Assembly: GCF_013618475.1 (NCBI RefSeq)
Contig: NZ_JABJVN010000001.1
Coordinates: forward strand, 806,001 to 870,000
Direction: 5' to 3'
DNA from: Saccharibacillus deserti
GTDB lineage: Bacteria; Bacillota; Bacilli; Paenibacillales; Paenibacillaceae
Length of the DNA stretch: 64,000 nt
The translations under genes were made by a program, and so were the position numbers. The notes under the pieces are model-generated. The model was not told the origin of the DNA, made no database searches, and worked only from the letters and a program-made list of their open reading frames with translations. The stretch's first letter is position 1; every line of letters starts with the position of its first letter. This document shows, piece after piece, positions 53,017-62,080 of the stretch.

Positions 53017-54231
53017 TTATTTCGCCACGCCGGTCAGATAGCCGTAACCCTGCGCTTCCATATCGGCCAGCGGTACGAATTTGATCGAAGCGCTGTTGAT
53101 GCAGTAGCGTTTGCCGCCGCGATCTTCGGGACCGTCGTCGAACACATGGCCCAGATGGATATCGCCGGAACGGCTGCGCACTTCGGTACGGACCATATTG
53201 TAGGCTTTATCTTCTTTGTAAGTGACGACTTCGGGGAGGATCGGCTTCACGAAGCTCGGCCAGCCGCATTGGGAGTCGTATTTGTCTTCGCTGGCAAACA
53301 GCGGCTCCCCGGTCGAGACATCCACATAGATGCCCGGCTCGTACGTATCCCAATACTCGTTGGAATACGGATGTTCGGTATCCTGTTCAACGGCCACTTT
53401 GTACTGGATATCGGTCAGCAGCGATTTGAGTTCTTCGGCGCTGCGTTTCGGGTAATCCGCCGGATCGATCACGAGTTGACCGGCCTTTTTCGAAGCGGCG
53501 GCGGATTTGACGCTCTGGGAAGTGACACCGGCCGCTGCGCCTTCTTGGCCCGGAATCTCTTGTTCGTTCAGGATGCCCATATCGATATGGCAGTAGCCTT
53601 CCGGGTTCTTTTCCAGATAATCCTGATGGTACTCTTCCGCCATATAGAAGTTTTCGAGCGGCAGCATTTCGGTCACGATCTTCTTGTTGTATTTCTCTTG
53701 TTCCTTGGCGATGACGGCTTCGACGACCGATTTCTCGCTGTCTTCCGTATAGTAGACGCCGGAACGGTATTGGATGCCGCGATCGTTGCCCTGCTGGTTC
53801 ACGCTTGTCGGATCGACGACTTTGAAAAATTCTTTGAGCACTTTATCGAGCGGCACGAGAGCCGGATCGTACGTGACTTCGACCGTTTCCGCGAAGCCGT
53901 GGTCGCCTTTGATCACGTCTTCGTAAGACGGATTCTCGCCGGTGCCGTTGGCATAGCCGGATACCGCGTCCTGCACGCCGTAGATCCGTGCCATATACGC
54001 TTCGACGCCCCAGAAGCAGCCGCCCGCGAGATACACTTTTTTGAGATCGGATTTGGAAAAATCGACGTCCGCGTTCGGGTTCGGAATACTGGCGGCGGTG
54101 ACGGCTCCGTACGAAGAAGCGCCGGAAGCGCTCATGCCGAGTCCCGTGGACGAACAAGCGGAGATCAACAGCGAGAGCAAAGCGACCGAGAGCAGCGGCA
54201 GCCAGGCGGCGGGCCGTTTTTTGCGATTCAT
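53017..54231 (-). CDS. msrAB: Fused methionine sulfoxide reductase MsrA-MsrB lipoprotein
   Basis: About 404 residues. Signal peptide and lipobox LLISAC (Cys26) place it outside the membrane. The MsrA domain (about 65-225) has the catalytic Cys72 in GGCFWGVE; the MsrB domain (about 265-395) has SQCGWPSF and the catalytic Cys in RYCINSASIKF. It repairs both stereoisomers of methionine sulfoxide in surface proteins. ATG 54231 is 8 bases after AGGAGG, whereas ATG 54237 is too close to it. It ends a ccdA-thioredoxin-msrAB operon that supplies electrons. Confidence 0.93.
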   Translation of the reverse strand: MNRKKRPAAWLPLLSVALLSLLISACSSTGLGMSASGASSYGAVTAASIPNPNADVDFSKSDLKKVYLAGGCFWGVEAYMARIYGVQDAVSGYANGTGENPSYEDVIKGDHGFAETVEVTYDPALVPLDKVLKEFFKVVDPTSVNQQGNDRGIQYRSGVYYTEDSEKSVVEAVIAKEQEKYNKKIVTEMLPLENFYMAEEYHQDYLEKNPEGYCHIDMGILNEQEIPGQEGAAAGVTSQSVKSAAASKKAGQLVIDPADYPKRSAEELKSLLTDIQYKVAVEQDTEHPYSNEYWDTYEPGIYVDVSTGEPLFASEDKYDSQCGWPSFVKPILPEVVTYKEDKAYNMVRTEVRSRSGDIHLGHVFDDGPEDRGGKRYCINSASIKFVPLADMEAQGYGYLTGVAK

Positions 54232-54256
54232 GCGCATAACCTCCTGTTATCTGGAT

Positions 54257-54820
54257 TTAGGGAATATCGTTGATGTTCGCCGCGATCACGTCGTTGGCGT
54301 TGTGGCCCGGTACCGTTTTGGCCAGGCCGCCGTTCGAATCGATGTAAAAAGAAGTAGGATAAGCGCGTACGCCGAGCTGCTGCGCGTATTTGCCGTCTTG
54401 ATCCAGCAGCACGGTCGTATTTTTCTCGTCGAGGCCGGCGTACCATTTTTTGAAATCCGCTTCGGATTTTTCGCCTTTGAAGTTCGGAGCGACAATGCTA
54501 ATCACTTTGTAGTCGTTCTCCTGGCCGGACAGCGTGTTCAGTTCTTCCATGCCGGCGAGGCAGATCGAGCACCAGGAAGCCCAGTATTTGATATACACTT
54601 TTTCGCCTTGGAAATCCGCGAGTTTGACTTCATTGCCGCTCAGGTCTTTGAGATCGAACTGAGGAGCCGGTTTGGCGCTGGCCGTTTGGCCGGGTGCCGA
54701 AGTTGCCGCACCGTTCTGCCCGCAGGCGGACAGCAGCAGGGCGGCCGAGAGCGTCAGCAGAAGCAGCGGCAGCCATTTTCGGCGCAGGGAGCGGGCGTTG
54801 GCGTTATTCAAATGAGTCAT
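54257..54820 (-). CDS. Thioredoxin-like lipoprotein (TlpA/ResA type) reducing MsrAB
   Basis: A 187-residue lipoprotein (lipobox LLLSAC) with a TlpA-type thioredoxin fold: FDLKDLSGNEVKLADFQGE, active site WASWCSIC and the cis-Pro segment RAYPTSFYIDSNG. It lies between ccdA and msrAB, as in the ccdA-etrx-msrAB operons of streptococci, where such a protein passes electrons from CcdA to MsrAB. A short gap (19 bases or so) separates it from msrAB. Confidence 0.85.
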   Translation of the reverse strand: MTHLNNANARSLRRKWLPLLLLTLSAALLLSACGQNGAATSAPGQTASAKPAPQFDLKDLSGNEVKLADFQGEKVYIKYWASWCSICLAGMEELNTLSGQENDYKVISIVAPNFKGEKSEADFKKWYAGLDEKNTTVLLDQDGKYAQQLGVRAYPTSFYIDSNGGLAKTVPGHNANDVIAANINDIP

Positions 54821-54857
54821 CTCCTTGAGTTAAGAATGGAAGCCGGATCCAGGCCGG

Positions 54858-55574
54858 TCAGATCTGAAAAGCGGACGTGAGCACGGCCAGATTGTTGGTC
54901 ATGAGCAGGACGCCCATCGCGATCAGGACGACGCCGGACACGATTTTGAGCTTGCCCATATGCTTGTACAGGTTCTTGAGGCGGCGCAGCAGCAGATCGG
55001 AGAACACGGCCAGCAGCAGGAACGGAACGGCCATGCCGACGGTGTAGACGAACATCATCCACACGCCGTAGCCGGCCGACCCGCCGCCCGCGGCCACGCC
55101 GAGCACGGCGGCGAGCACCGGCCCGATACATGGCGTCCAGCCGAAGCTGAACGTGAAGCCGAGCAGGAACGCGCCGAACCAGCCTTTTTGCTTGGTGCTG
55201 TCGAACGTGAGCCGTTTTTCTTTTTGCATGAACATCAGATTGAGCACGCCGGTCTGGTGGATACCGAACAAGACGACGACGGCGCCGCACGCGATCATGA
55301 ACCACGAGCTGTTGATGACGCCGCCGAGCGCGCCCGCTCCGAAGCCGAGCAGCAGGAAGACGGTGGACAGCCCGAGGATGAACAGCAGCGTGCGCCCGAT
55401 CAGTTTGGGATCGACGCGGAATCCGGCAGAGGAATCCGCCGCTTTGGAGCGCTCCGCTTCCGAACCGCCGAGAAAGGCGAAGTAGACGGGCAGCATGGGG
55501 AAGATGCAGGGCGAGAAGAAAGACAAGACTCCCGCCGCGAGCACGCTTCCGACATATAGGGATTCAGCAGGCAA
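54858..55574 (-). CDS. ccdA: CcdA-family transmembrane disulfide reductase
   Basis: A 238-residue membrane protein with six hydrophobic segments and the two conserved redox cysteines in [11 protein letters not shown] and [11 protein letters not shown]. It carries electrons from cytoplasmic thioredoxin to extracytoplasmic thioredoxin-like proteins. The start is TTG 55574 behind GGAGGTGA. First gene of the surface-repair operon. Confidence 0.9.
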   Translation of the reverse strand: MPAESLYVGSVLAAGVLSFFSPCIFPMLPVYFAFLGGSEAERSKAADSSAGFRVDPKLIGRTLLFILGLSTVFLLLGFGAGALGGVINSSWFMIACGAVVVLFGIHQTGVLNLMFMQKEKRLTFDSTKQKGWFGAFLLGFTFSFGWTPCIGPVLAAVLGVAAGGGSAGYGVWMMFVYTVGMAVPFLLLAVFSDLLLRRLKNLYKHMGKLKIVSGVVLIAMGVLLMTNNLAVLTSAFQI

Positions 55575-55904
55575 TGAAGCGTCACCTCCGGTGGAATAAG
55601 ATCGGAAAACCGCGGTCAGAGCCGGGTTCCGGAATCGTTCGAATACGTATTTAAAGATGGCGATCGGCAGCGAAAAGCCCGGATATCAGGCAGGTCGAGC
55701 CGTGTGGATACAAGTTCTACATCTTATTGTACGCAAAAGAGTTTGTTTTGGATTAGTTATTCGAAATATTTTTAAAAAGAGCCGTACGGGGGAGCAGAGG
55801 GACTCGGCCAAAGAAAGAGGAAGAATTTTGCAGCAAACGAATGAAAAGGATTGCGCCCCATGAGAAAATATGCAACTTTATAAGGAGATTAGGAGGTGTT
55901 TTCC
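55575..55904. other. Divergent intergenic region between ccdA and the AraC regulator
   Basis: About 330 bases with no convincing gene. The AT-rich part near 55735-55780 presumably holds the promoters, but I could not pick a clear -35/-10 pair. GGAGATTAGGAGG before 55905 is the ribosome binding site of the regulator. Confidence 0.4.
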
Positions 55905-58463
55905 GTGTCGAGAAGATGGTTCAACCGGCTGACGTTTTCTTACCTGCCCATTCTTATTATCGTGCCCGTGATTCTGATGATTCTCTTCTTTCTCGGCTCG
56001 TCGGAGCTTTCGAAACGGGAAACGGCGCGGGCGAACGAAGTCTTCTCGCGTCAGGCCGTTCAGTCGCTGGATTACTCGTTCCGTTCGATCAGCGAGATGA
56101 TGAACCGGGAAATTCTGTCGGGCGAGTTCCAGGCCTTTTTCTCGGCATCGGATAATCCTTATCTGGCGGCTAACGATGCGTCGACCCGGCTGGCCCGGCT
56201 CAAACTGACCAATCCGCTGATCGACTCGCTGTATATCTGCCGGCTGTCGGACGGTGTCGTCTTGAGCAATCTTTCGATCGGGCGCACGGAAGATTTTGCC
56301 GACCGGGCCTTTATCAAACAGATACTGGCCGGGCCGATCCCGACACGTTGGTCGGAGCCGAGGCAGATGCCCGGATTCCATGCGCAGTCCCGGACTATTG
56401 TGACGCTGACGCGGGGCATCCCCCTGCTGACAGGCGAGCAGGGCATTATGGTCGTCAATGTGTCGCTCGACTCGGTACGCGAGCTGCTGCGGGAAATGAT
56501 CGGGGAAGAAACGAGTTTTATTCATCTGTATACGTCGCGCGGAGTACCGATGCTCGGAACGGAAGCCGGGTTCCCGGTCGTGGAAGCGCAGCGTCTGCAG
56601 AACGAATCCGGGCCTCGGGCGGTCGATCCCGACCGGGAGCTGTCTTCCGTCGTCTCTCCGTACACGGGCTGGGAAGTGCGCAGCGGCGTCATCGGAGATT
56701 CGCTCTCGCTGATCCTGAAAAGTATCTGGTACGTCTGGCTGGGCGCCGCCGCGCTGATTGTCGCGCTGGGTATCGGTTGGACCGCGGTTGTCTCGCGGCG
56801 CAATTACGAGCCGGTAGTCCGGCTGCTGCAGCGGCTCGATGCGCTGCCGCCGGGGACGCTTGAAGCCGCCGCGGCGCTGAACGAAGCGGCGCAGCTGGAC
56901 GGGACCGCTGCCGAAGCGGCCGATCGGGGCGGCGAAGAAGCGAATGCGGGCAGCGAAGATCGGACGCCGCGAAGCGAACGAAGAAGCCGAAGGGGGCAGC
57001 ATCCGGACGAGTTCGAACGGATCGAATCGACGCTCAGCGCCATGATCGCGCGCGCCGAGGCGGACCGCCGCCAGCAGCGGGAAGATATCGTATACCGGCG
57101 GCGCGAGTTTTTCAGGGAGCTGCTGGAAGGTTCGCGGATTGTGGAGCCGGAAGAATGGGAACACGAAGTCCGGCGGCTGCAGGCCGAATCGGCAGTCCGT
57201 ACGGAGCCGGACCGACGGGATTTCGCCGCGTCGCCGGTTCTCGTGAAAGAACGAAGCGCACAGGCGCATAGCGCAGCCGCTCCCGGATTCGGTACGGGAG
57301 TCGTCGGTCTGCTGGAGATTGACCGGCCGGATGAATTCAACCGGGCTTATTCGGAGCGCAGCCGCGAACTGCTGCGTTATGCGCTCTCCAGCGCCGCGGG
57401 CGAACTGGCGGCGGAATGCGGGGCGCGGCTCTGGGCGGAGTGGCTGCCCGGCGGCAGGCTGGGTCTGCTGCTGCGGTTCGCGGAGACGAATCTGGCCGAG
57501 CCGGCTTCGTCTCCGGAAGAGCCGGCCGACGCCGCAAATTCGGCCGACAGGGATTCCGAAGACGCCGTAGCCGCGGCCATCGCGATCGGGCAGGAATTGG
57601 TCGCCTGGGTGGCGGCACATCTGAAATGCACCGTGACCGTAGCGCTCGGCGATCCGGTCGCTTCTCCGCGCGAGATTGCGCGCGGCTTTCGCGAAGCGGC
57701 GGAAGCGATGGGCTACAAGTCTTCTCTCGGCGGCGCACGGGTCATCGCCCGCCGCGAGCTGCGGCGGGGAGCGGCCGCGGAGCTGTACGGGGTGCTGCGC
57801 ACCATCCGCGAGCTGGCGCAGACCTACCGCCTGGGCGAGCCGCAGTGGCGGGAGCAGTTGGAAGAGCTGCTCGGCGGCCTGCGTGCCGCCTTGCTGCCCA
57901 AAGACGATCTGTCCGGCCTAATGAATGTGCTGGCGTATCAGCTGCTGCGCGAGATGATGGAACTGCCCGGCGAAGCCAAGGAACTGTGGCGCAGCGAAGC
58001 CGCCCCGAAGCTGACCTCGGCGCTGGAACATTTCGATACGCTGGACGAATTGGAGAATTCCGTGCGCAGTCTGCTGGACGAATATGCCGACCGGCTGCGG
58101 CTGCTGCGCGAGAGCCGGAGCAGCCATGTGACGCTGCAGGAAGTCCGTGCGTTCATCGACGCCAACTTCAGCGATCCCAATCTGTCGCTGTCGTCGATCG
58201 CCGACCGGTTCGGGCTGAGCGCAAGCTACCTGAGCCGTCTGTTCAAAGACGCTTTCGGCCAGAACTTCGTCGATTATCTGGCGGGTGTGCGGGTCGAGGC
58301 GGCCAAAGCGATGCTGCGCGAAACGTCCGATCCGATCCAGGAGATCGCGACGCGTGTCGGCTATGCCAACTATATGTCGTTCAGCCGAGCGTTCAAAAAG
58401 GTAGCCGCGGCCACTCCCGGAGAGTACCGCGGCCGAAGCCGAACGGCAGAGAATACGGAATAA
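55905..58463 (+). CDS. Two-TM AraC-family transcriptional regulator
   Basis: An 852-residue membrane regulator typical of Paenibacillus. TM1 (about 10-32) and TM2 (about 272-292) flank an extracellular Cache-like sensor; a long cytoplasmic linker follows; the C-terminal AraC HTH (about 745-845) reads DPNLSLSSIADRFGLSASYL and PIQEIATRVGYANYMSFSRA. Start GTG 55905 has AGGAGG 9 bases upstream; GTG 55896 is too close. It probably controls a nearby oligosaccharide import or degradation operon, with the LplB/YtcP-type importer at 60143 as the candidate. Confidence 0.85.
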   Translation: MSRRWFNRLTFSYLPILIIVPVILMILFFLGSSELSKRETARANEVFSRQAVQSLDYSFRSISEMMNREILSGEFQAFFSASDNPYLAANDASTRLARLKLTNPLIDSLYICRLSDGVVLSNLSIGRTEDFADRAFIKQILAGPIPTRWSEPRQMPGFHAQSRTIVTLTRGIPLLTGEQGIMVVNVSLDSVRELLREMIGEETSFIHLYTSRGVPMLGTEAGFPVVEAQRLQNESGPRAVDPDRELSSVVSPYTGWEVRSGVIGDSLSLILKSIWYVWLGAAALIVALGIGWTAVVSRRNYEPVVRLLQRLDALPPGTLEAAAALNEAAQLDGTAAEAADRGGEEANAGSEDRTPRSERRSRRGQHPDEFERIESTLSAMIARAEADRRQQREDIVYRRREFFRELLEGSRIVEPEEWEHEVRRLQAESAVRTEPDRRDFAASPVLVKERSAQAHSAAAPGFGTGVVGLLEIDRPDEFNRAYSERSRELLRYALSSAAGELAAECGARLWAEWLPGGRLGLLLRFAETNLAEPASSPEEPADAANSADRDSEDAVAAAIAIGQELVAWVAAHLKCTVTVALGDPVASPREIARGFREAAEAMGYKSSLGGARVIARRELRRGAAAELYGVLRTIRELAQTYRLGEPQWREQLEELLGGLRAALLPKDDLSGLMNVLAYQLLREMMELPGEAKELWRSEAAPKLTSALEHFDTLDELENSVRSLLDEYADRLRLLRESRSSHVTLQEVRAFIDANFSDPNLSLSSIADRFGLSASYLSRLFKDAFGQNFVDYLAGVRVEAAKAMLRETSDPIQEIATRVGYANYMSFSRAFKKVAAATPGEYRGRSRTAENTE

Positions 58464-58571
58464 TCCAAAAACGCTTTGTCCAAATGAGAGCAAAACGCCA
58501 AAGAGTGGGTAATAGCTAAAAGAGAAGCGAAGCAGCAAGCCCATTCGCATAAACGAGAGGAGCAACAGACT

Positions 58572-58877
58572 ATGGCAGAGACAGAAAAAAGTGCAATCAT
58601 TGTCGGAGCGGTAGCGGGAGCGCTGATCGGAGCCGGCCTGGCCGTGCTGGTGGCCGCCCAAGAAGGCTCTTCCCTGAAAGACAAATTCATGAACACGGTG
58701 AATCTGCTTAAGGAGCAGGGGACGGTTCTGAACGAACGCAGCCAGGAACTCAAGGAAAAAGGTCAGGAAGTCAAAGGCATCCTGCAGGAATCCGTGGAAG
58801 TTGTTCGCGAGTTCAAAGACGAAGCGGCTTCGGCGGCTTCGGATATCAAAAGCGAAGTCAAAGCGTTCAAATCCTGA
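58572..58877 (+). CDS. YtxH-like small membrane-anchored protein
   Basis: A 101-residue protein with a glycine-rich N-terminal TM (AIIVGAVAGALIGAGLAVLVA) followed by a long amphipathic coiled coil (LLKEQGTVLNERSQELKEKG). This is the layout of YtxH-type stress and general envelope proteins. GAGAGGAGCAAC precedes the ATG. Monocistronic, with a terminator downstream. Confidence 0.72.
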   Translation: MAETEKSAIIVGAVAGALIGAGLAVLVAAQEGSSLKDKFMNTVNLLKEQGTVLNERSQELKEKGQEVKGILQESVEVVREFKDEAASAASDIKSEVKAFKS

Positions 58878-58907
58878 GCGCAAATGGTTCGGCATATCCG
58901 CTTCCAA

Positions 58908-58943
58908 AGTTCCGCACCCGATACGGGTGCGGAACTTTTTTTT
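58908..58943 (+). terminator. Intrinsic terminator after the YtxH-like gene
   Basis: AAAGTTCCGCACCCG and CGGGTGCGGAACTTT arms with a short loop, followed by T8. Confidence 0.92.
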
Positions 58944-59139
58944 GAAAAACGAATTGGCTGTAAAGGAATCTCACTTGATATTAGATCAGCCTTAAGAAGG
59001 CTGATGGCTTGTATGATCTTCCTGATGAGTCTATTAGAATGGATTAACCGGTCGGATACTGCTCGCAAAAGAAGCCGAATCATCATATAATTATATGCCG
59101 GGCAACTTGCTTTGTAAGAAAATGAGCGGAGGGGTTTTA

Positions 59140-59715
59140 ATGAAAAAGAGAAAGATAGCACTGGCTTTGCTGGCAGTGGCCGGAATTACGGGAAGTGCTC
59201 TTGAAGAGCGGGGTGAGGCTAGAGAGATTGGCAAGGCAGTAAATGGAAACGAACAAACGCAAAGGCTCCAGCTCGCCATTAAATCCAAGGCGGCATTGAA
59301 ACTGGACAAAAATTTCGGCAAGTTTTTTGTGAAAGGCAAAGTCCCCGGTTTGGGCGTGTATCTGGGAATGCCCGAAGCTCAGGTGAAAACCTTGTACGGA
59401 AAAAAAGTGGATAGATTTTACGATATGGGGGGAGAATTTTATCAATACGAAAAACTGGATCATGTGTACTTCTGTTATAGTTACAGCAAAAATGGTCCCA
59501 TTCTGTCCACAATCTATGTCCAAACGCCTCCTGTACAAAATTTAAAAGCAAGTCAGGTAAAAAAGATTTTGGGAAATAAGGGGGTCACTTATTTCGACGA
59601 CGCCGTAGGGAGTTATATGTTGGCGTACGAATACGAGGAATATCATCTCTCTTTTGAATTGGACTCGCCAGCAGGTAACGTTTTTCTGGTGAAGATGCAG
59701 CGGAAATACGAATAA
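59140..59715 (+). CDS. Exported protein of unknown function
   Basis: A 191-residue protein with a probable signal peptide (KKRKIALALLAVAGITGSAL). The mature part contains GKVPGLGVYLGMPEAQVKTL, resembling domains found in stress-related exported proteins of Bacillus where a GLxLGMS segment recurs, but no family is assigned. ATG 59140 has GCGGAGGGG upstream; the frame extending to 59095 is not supported. The gene is more AT-rich than its neighbours. Confidence 0.6.
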   Translation: MKKRKIALALLAVAGITGSALEERGEAREIGKAVNGNEQTQRLQLAIKSKAALKLDKNFGKFFVKGKVPGLGVYLGMPEAQVKTLYGKKVDRFYDMGGEFYQYEKLDHVYFCYSYSKNGPILSTIYVQTPPVQNLKASQVKKILGNKGVTYFDDAVGSYMLAYEYEEYHLSFELDSPAGNVFLVKMQRKYE

Positions 59716-59844
59716 AACCCGAGACTCGGAAAGTTTTCAGACCTTAAGCCGTTTTTAGGACAGTCCCAAACATGGTTAAAGAGCACCGTATGCCGTTGGC
59801 CCAACTATGAGGTTAAGCGACGAAGCCGTCGGTCTCGGCCGGAT

Positions 59845-59901
59845 AATGAAAAAGAGTGGTCCTGTTTGAAGTTCCTTCACAACGGATCGCTCTTTTTCAT
59901 T
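59845..59901. terminator. Long-looped inverted repeat, probable terminator
   Basis: AATGAAAAAGAG and CTCTTTTTCATT are perfect 12-bp arms separated by 33 bases that include further partial pairing. It would act in both directions. Confidence 0.65.
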
Positions 59902-60081
59902 TTGCGTAAATCGGCCGCACAAAAATCGAAACCCCGTCAAAAAACGTGAATCCCGCGCCGCTGCAAGCTTCCTCGCTATTTTTACTCCGGATTCACTCGG
60001 CAATCGCAAAAAACGTTAACCGCTCGAAACCTGACCATTGCCGAAAATTTAATGCTTCGGTACAGTGGGGATGCAGCCGAT

Positions 60082-60095
60082 AGAAAGCGCTTGCA
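60082..60095 (+). promoter_or_regulatory. cre site (CcpA) upstream of the ABC importer
   Basis: AGAAAGCGCTTGCA matches the consensus TGWAARCGYTWNCW at 13 of 14 positions. Located between the probable promoter and the first permease start, as expected for catabolite repression of a sugar importer. Confidence 0.65.
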
Positions 60096-60142
60096 ATATC
60101 GTTTCGCTGCTGGACGTATCATTCTATTTCGGAGGTGGGCAG

Positions 60143-61111
60143 ATGGGCAGCCTGAATATCGGGGCGCGCAAAGACAGCGAGAAGCAGAGCCGTCTAAGAG
60201 AGCAAAGCGCTCTGGGCAAACGCCGGCGCTGGAATATGAACAAGCCTCTTCTGATCATGTTCCTGCCGATCGCGATTTTCTTTATCCTTTTCAAATACGT
60301 GCCCATGTTCGGATTCATTATCGCTTTCAAGGACTACAACTTCGCGGACGGCATGTTCGGCAGCCCATGGGTCGGGTTCGACAATTACAGGTATCTGTTC
60401 CAGAACCCCGACACCCTGGGCATTATCCGCAATACGCTGGTGCTGAGCGCACTGACCGTGTTCGTCGGATTTCCGTTCCCGGTCATTCTGGCGATTCTGC
60501 TCAACGAAGTGCGGCGCTCCTGGTTCAAACGCTGGACACAGACGCTGCTGTATCTTCCGCATTTCCTCAATTGGGTCATCGTGGGCGGGCTGGTGCTGAT
60601 GATGTTCTCGATCGAGACGGGCTTCGTCAACAATGTGCTGGAGCGGATCACCGGCAGCGCGTACCCGTTTCTGTTCAATGAAGGTTCGTGGATCACGATC
60701 TTCGTCGCTTCCGGGATCTGGAAAGGCGCGGGCTGGTCGGCGATCATCTATCTGGCGGCCCTTACGTCGATCGATCCGAGCCTGTACGAAGCGGCGGGCA
60801 TGGACGGGGCGGGCAAATGGAAGCAAATTCGTCATATTACCCTGCCCGGGCTGATGCCGACGATCGTGCTCATGTTTATTCTCGGCATCGGCAACGTTAT
60901 GGATGTCGGTTTCGATCAGGTGTACGTGCTGCAGAATGCGGTAGTCATCAACGTGGCGGAAGTCATCAGTACCTGGAACTTCAAAGTGGGCCTCGGTTCG
61001 GGTCAGTTCAGCTATGCGACGGCAATGGGATTGTTCGAATCGCTGATCGGGCTGACGCTGGTGCTGGTGGTCAACGGGATCGCCCGGCGGTCGGGACGCG
61101 GACTGTGGTAA
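60143..61111 (+). CDS. ABC permease, LplB type
   Basis: A 322-residue permease with six TM segments and the EAA loop SLYEAAGMDGAGKWKQIRHI. GDxxFADG-like GFIIAFKDYNFADG after TM1 is characteristic of the LplB subfamily. The start ATG 60143 has GGAGGTGGGC upstream; the extension to 60065 crosses the cre site and is rejected. First gene of the operon. Confidence 0.88.
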   Translation: MGSLNIGARKDSEKQSRLREQSALGKRRRWNMNKPLLIMFLPIAIFFILFKYVPMFGFIIAFKDYNFADGMFGSPWVGFDNYRYLFQNPDTLGIIRNTLVLSALTVFVGFPFPVILAILLNEVRRSWFKRWTQTLLYLPHFLNWVIVGGLVLMMFSIETGFVNNVLERITGSAYPFLFNEGSWITIFVASGIWKGAGWSAIIYLAALTSIDPSLYEAAGMDGAGKWKQIRHITLPGLMPTIVLMFILGIGNVMDVGFDQVYVLQNAVVINVAEVISTWNFKVGLGSGQFSYATAMGLFESLIGLTLVLVVNGIARRSGRGLW

Positions 61112-61163
61112 GATTCCGTGTCCGAAATTGCTCGCATCCGTCATACGAAAGGGGAGAACGGGG

Positions 61164-62039
61164 ATGAAGCCGACAAACGGCGAAAAAGTATTTTACGGCA
61201 TCAACTATATCATTCTGGCGCTAGCCGCCCTCAGCTGCCTGCTGCCGATCATCCATATCGCCTCGCTGTCGCTCAGCGGCAACGAAGCGATCACGCTCGG
61301 CAAAGTGGGGCTGTGGCCGCGCGACTTCACCTGGACGGCCTACAGCAAGCTGATCGAGGATACGAATATCGCCGGCGCTTTTCGCAACAGTCTGGTCATT
61401 ACGCTGGTCGGCACGGCGCTGAATATGGTCTTCACCATCCTTGCCGCGTATCCGCTGTCCCGCAAACATTTCTACGCGAGACGCACCTTGACGCTTGCGA
61501 TCGTCTTCACCATGCTGTTCACCGCCGGTTTGATTCCCAATTATCTGCTGGCGAAATCGCTTGGTCTGGTCGGCAATTACGGAGCGTTGTGGCTGCCGGG
61601 TCTCGTAAGCGTATACAATCTGCTGGTGCTGAAGTCTTTTTTCGAAAATATTCCGGAAGAACTGGAAGACGCGGCGCGGATCGACGGCAGCGGCGAATGG
61701 CGGATCATTCTGCAGATCGTGCTTCCGCTGTCGATCCCGGTCATCGCAACGATCGCGCTGTTCTACGGGGTGGCGCACTGGAACTCGTTCTTCAACGTGC
61801 TGATCTATATCAACGACCCGGAGCGCTTCAATCTGTCGGTGCTCGTGCAAAATATGATCCAAAGCCAATCGCTGATGTCGGAACTGGCGATGCTCGATCC
61901 GGACGCGTTCCGCAAGCTTACGCCCGAATCGATCCGTTCCGCCGGGATTATCGTAATGATTCTTCCCATGCTGATCGTGTACCCGTTTTTACAAAAATAT
62001 TTTGTCAAAGGCATGCTGATCGGATCGGTCAAAGGGTGA
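61164..62039 (+). CDS. ABC permease, YtcP type
   Basis: A 291-residue permease, six TM segments, EAA loop EELEDAARIDGSGEWRIILQ and the YtcP C-terminus YPFLQKYFVKGMLIGSVKG. AAGGGGAG precedes ATG 61164. Forms the channel with the LplB-type partner. Confidence 0.88.
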   Translation: MKPTNGEKVFYGINYIILALAALSCLLPIIHIASLSLSGNEAITLGKVGLWPRDFTWTAYSKLIEDTNIAGAFRNSLVITLVGTALNMVFTILAAYPLSRKHFYARRTLTLAIVFTMLFTAGLIPNYLLAKSLGLVGNYGALWLPGLVSVYNLLVLKSFFENIPEELEDAARIDGSGEWRIILQIVLPLSIPVIATIALFYGVAHWNSFFNVLIYINDPERFNLSVLVQNMIQSQSLMSELAMLDPDAFRKLTPESIRSAGIIVMILPMLIVYPFLQKYFVKGMLIGSVKG

Positions 62040-62080
62040 CGGAAGGCGCATCTACTCAAACACAAGAGAGGGGTAAGGGT

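Larger units (their letters stand above)
59716..60142. other. Intergenic region before the LplB/YtcP-type operon
   Basis: No gene was identified. It contains a terminator (59845-59901) and a cre-like site (60082-60095) in the leader of the ABC operon. The latter lies 48 bases before the first permease start. Confidence 0.55.

Noticed and set aside
60065-60142. Upstream ATG for the LplB-type permease
   Set aside because: The extension covers the cre site; ATG 60143 has GGAGG at proper distance.
61118-62080. Continuous frame upstream of the binding-protein start
   Set aside because: It is a shadow of the YtcP-type permease gene; the lipoprotein signal peptide starts at 62081.
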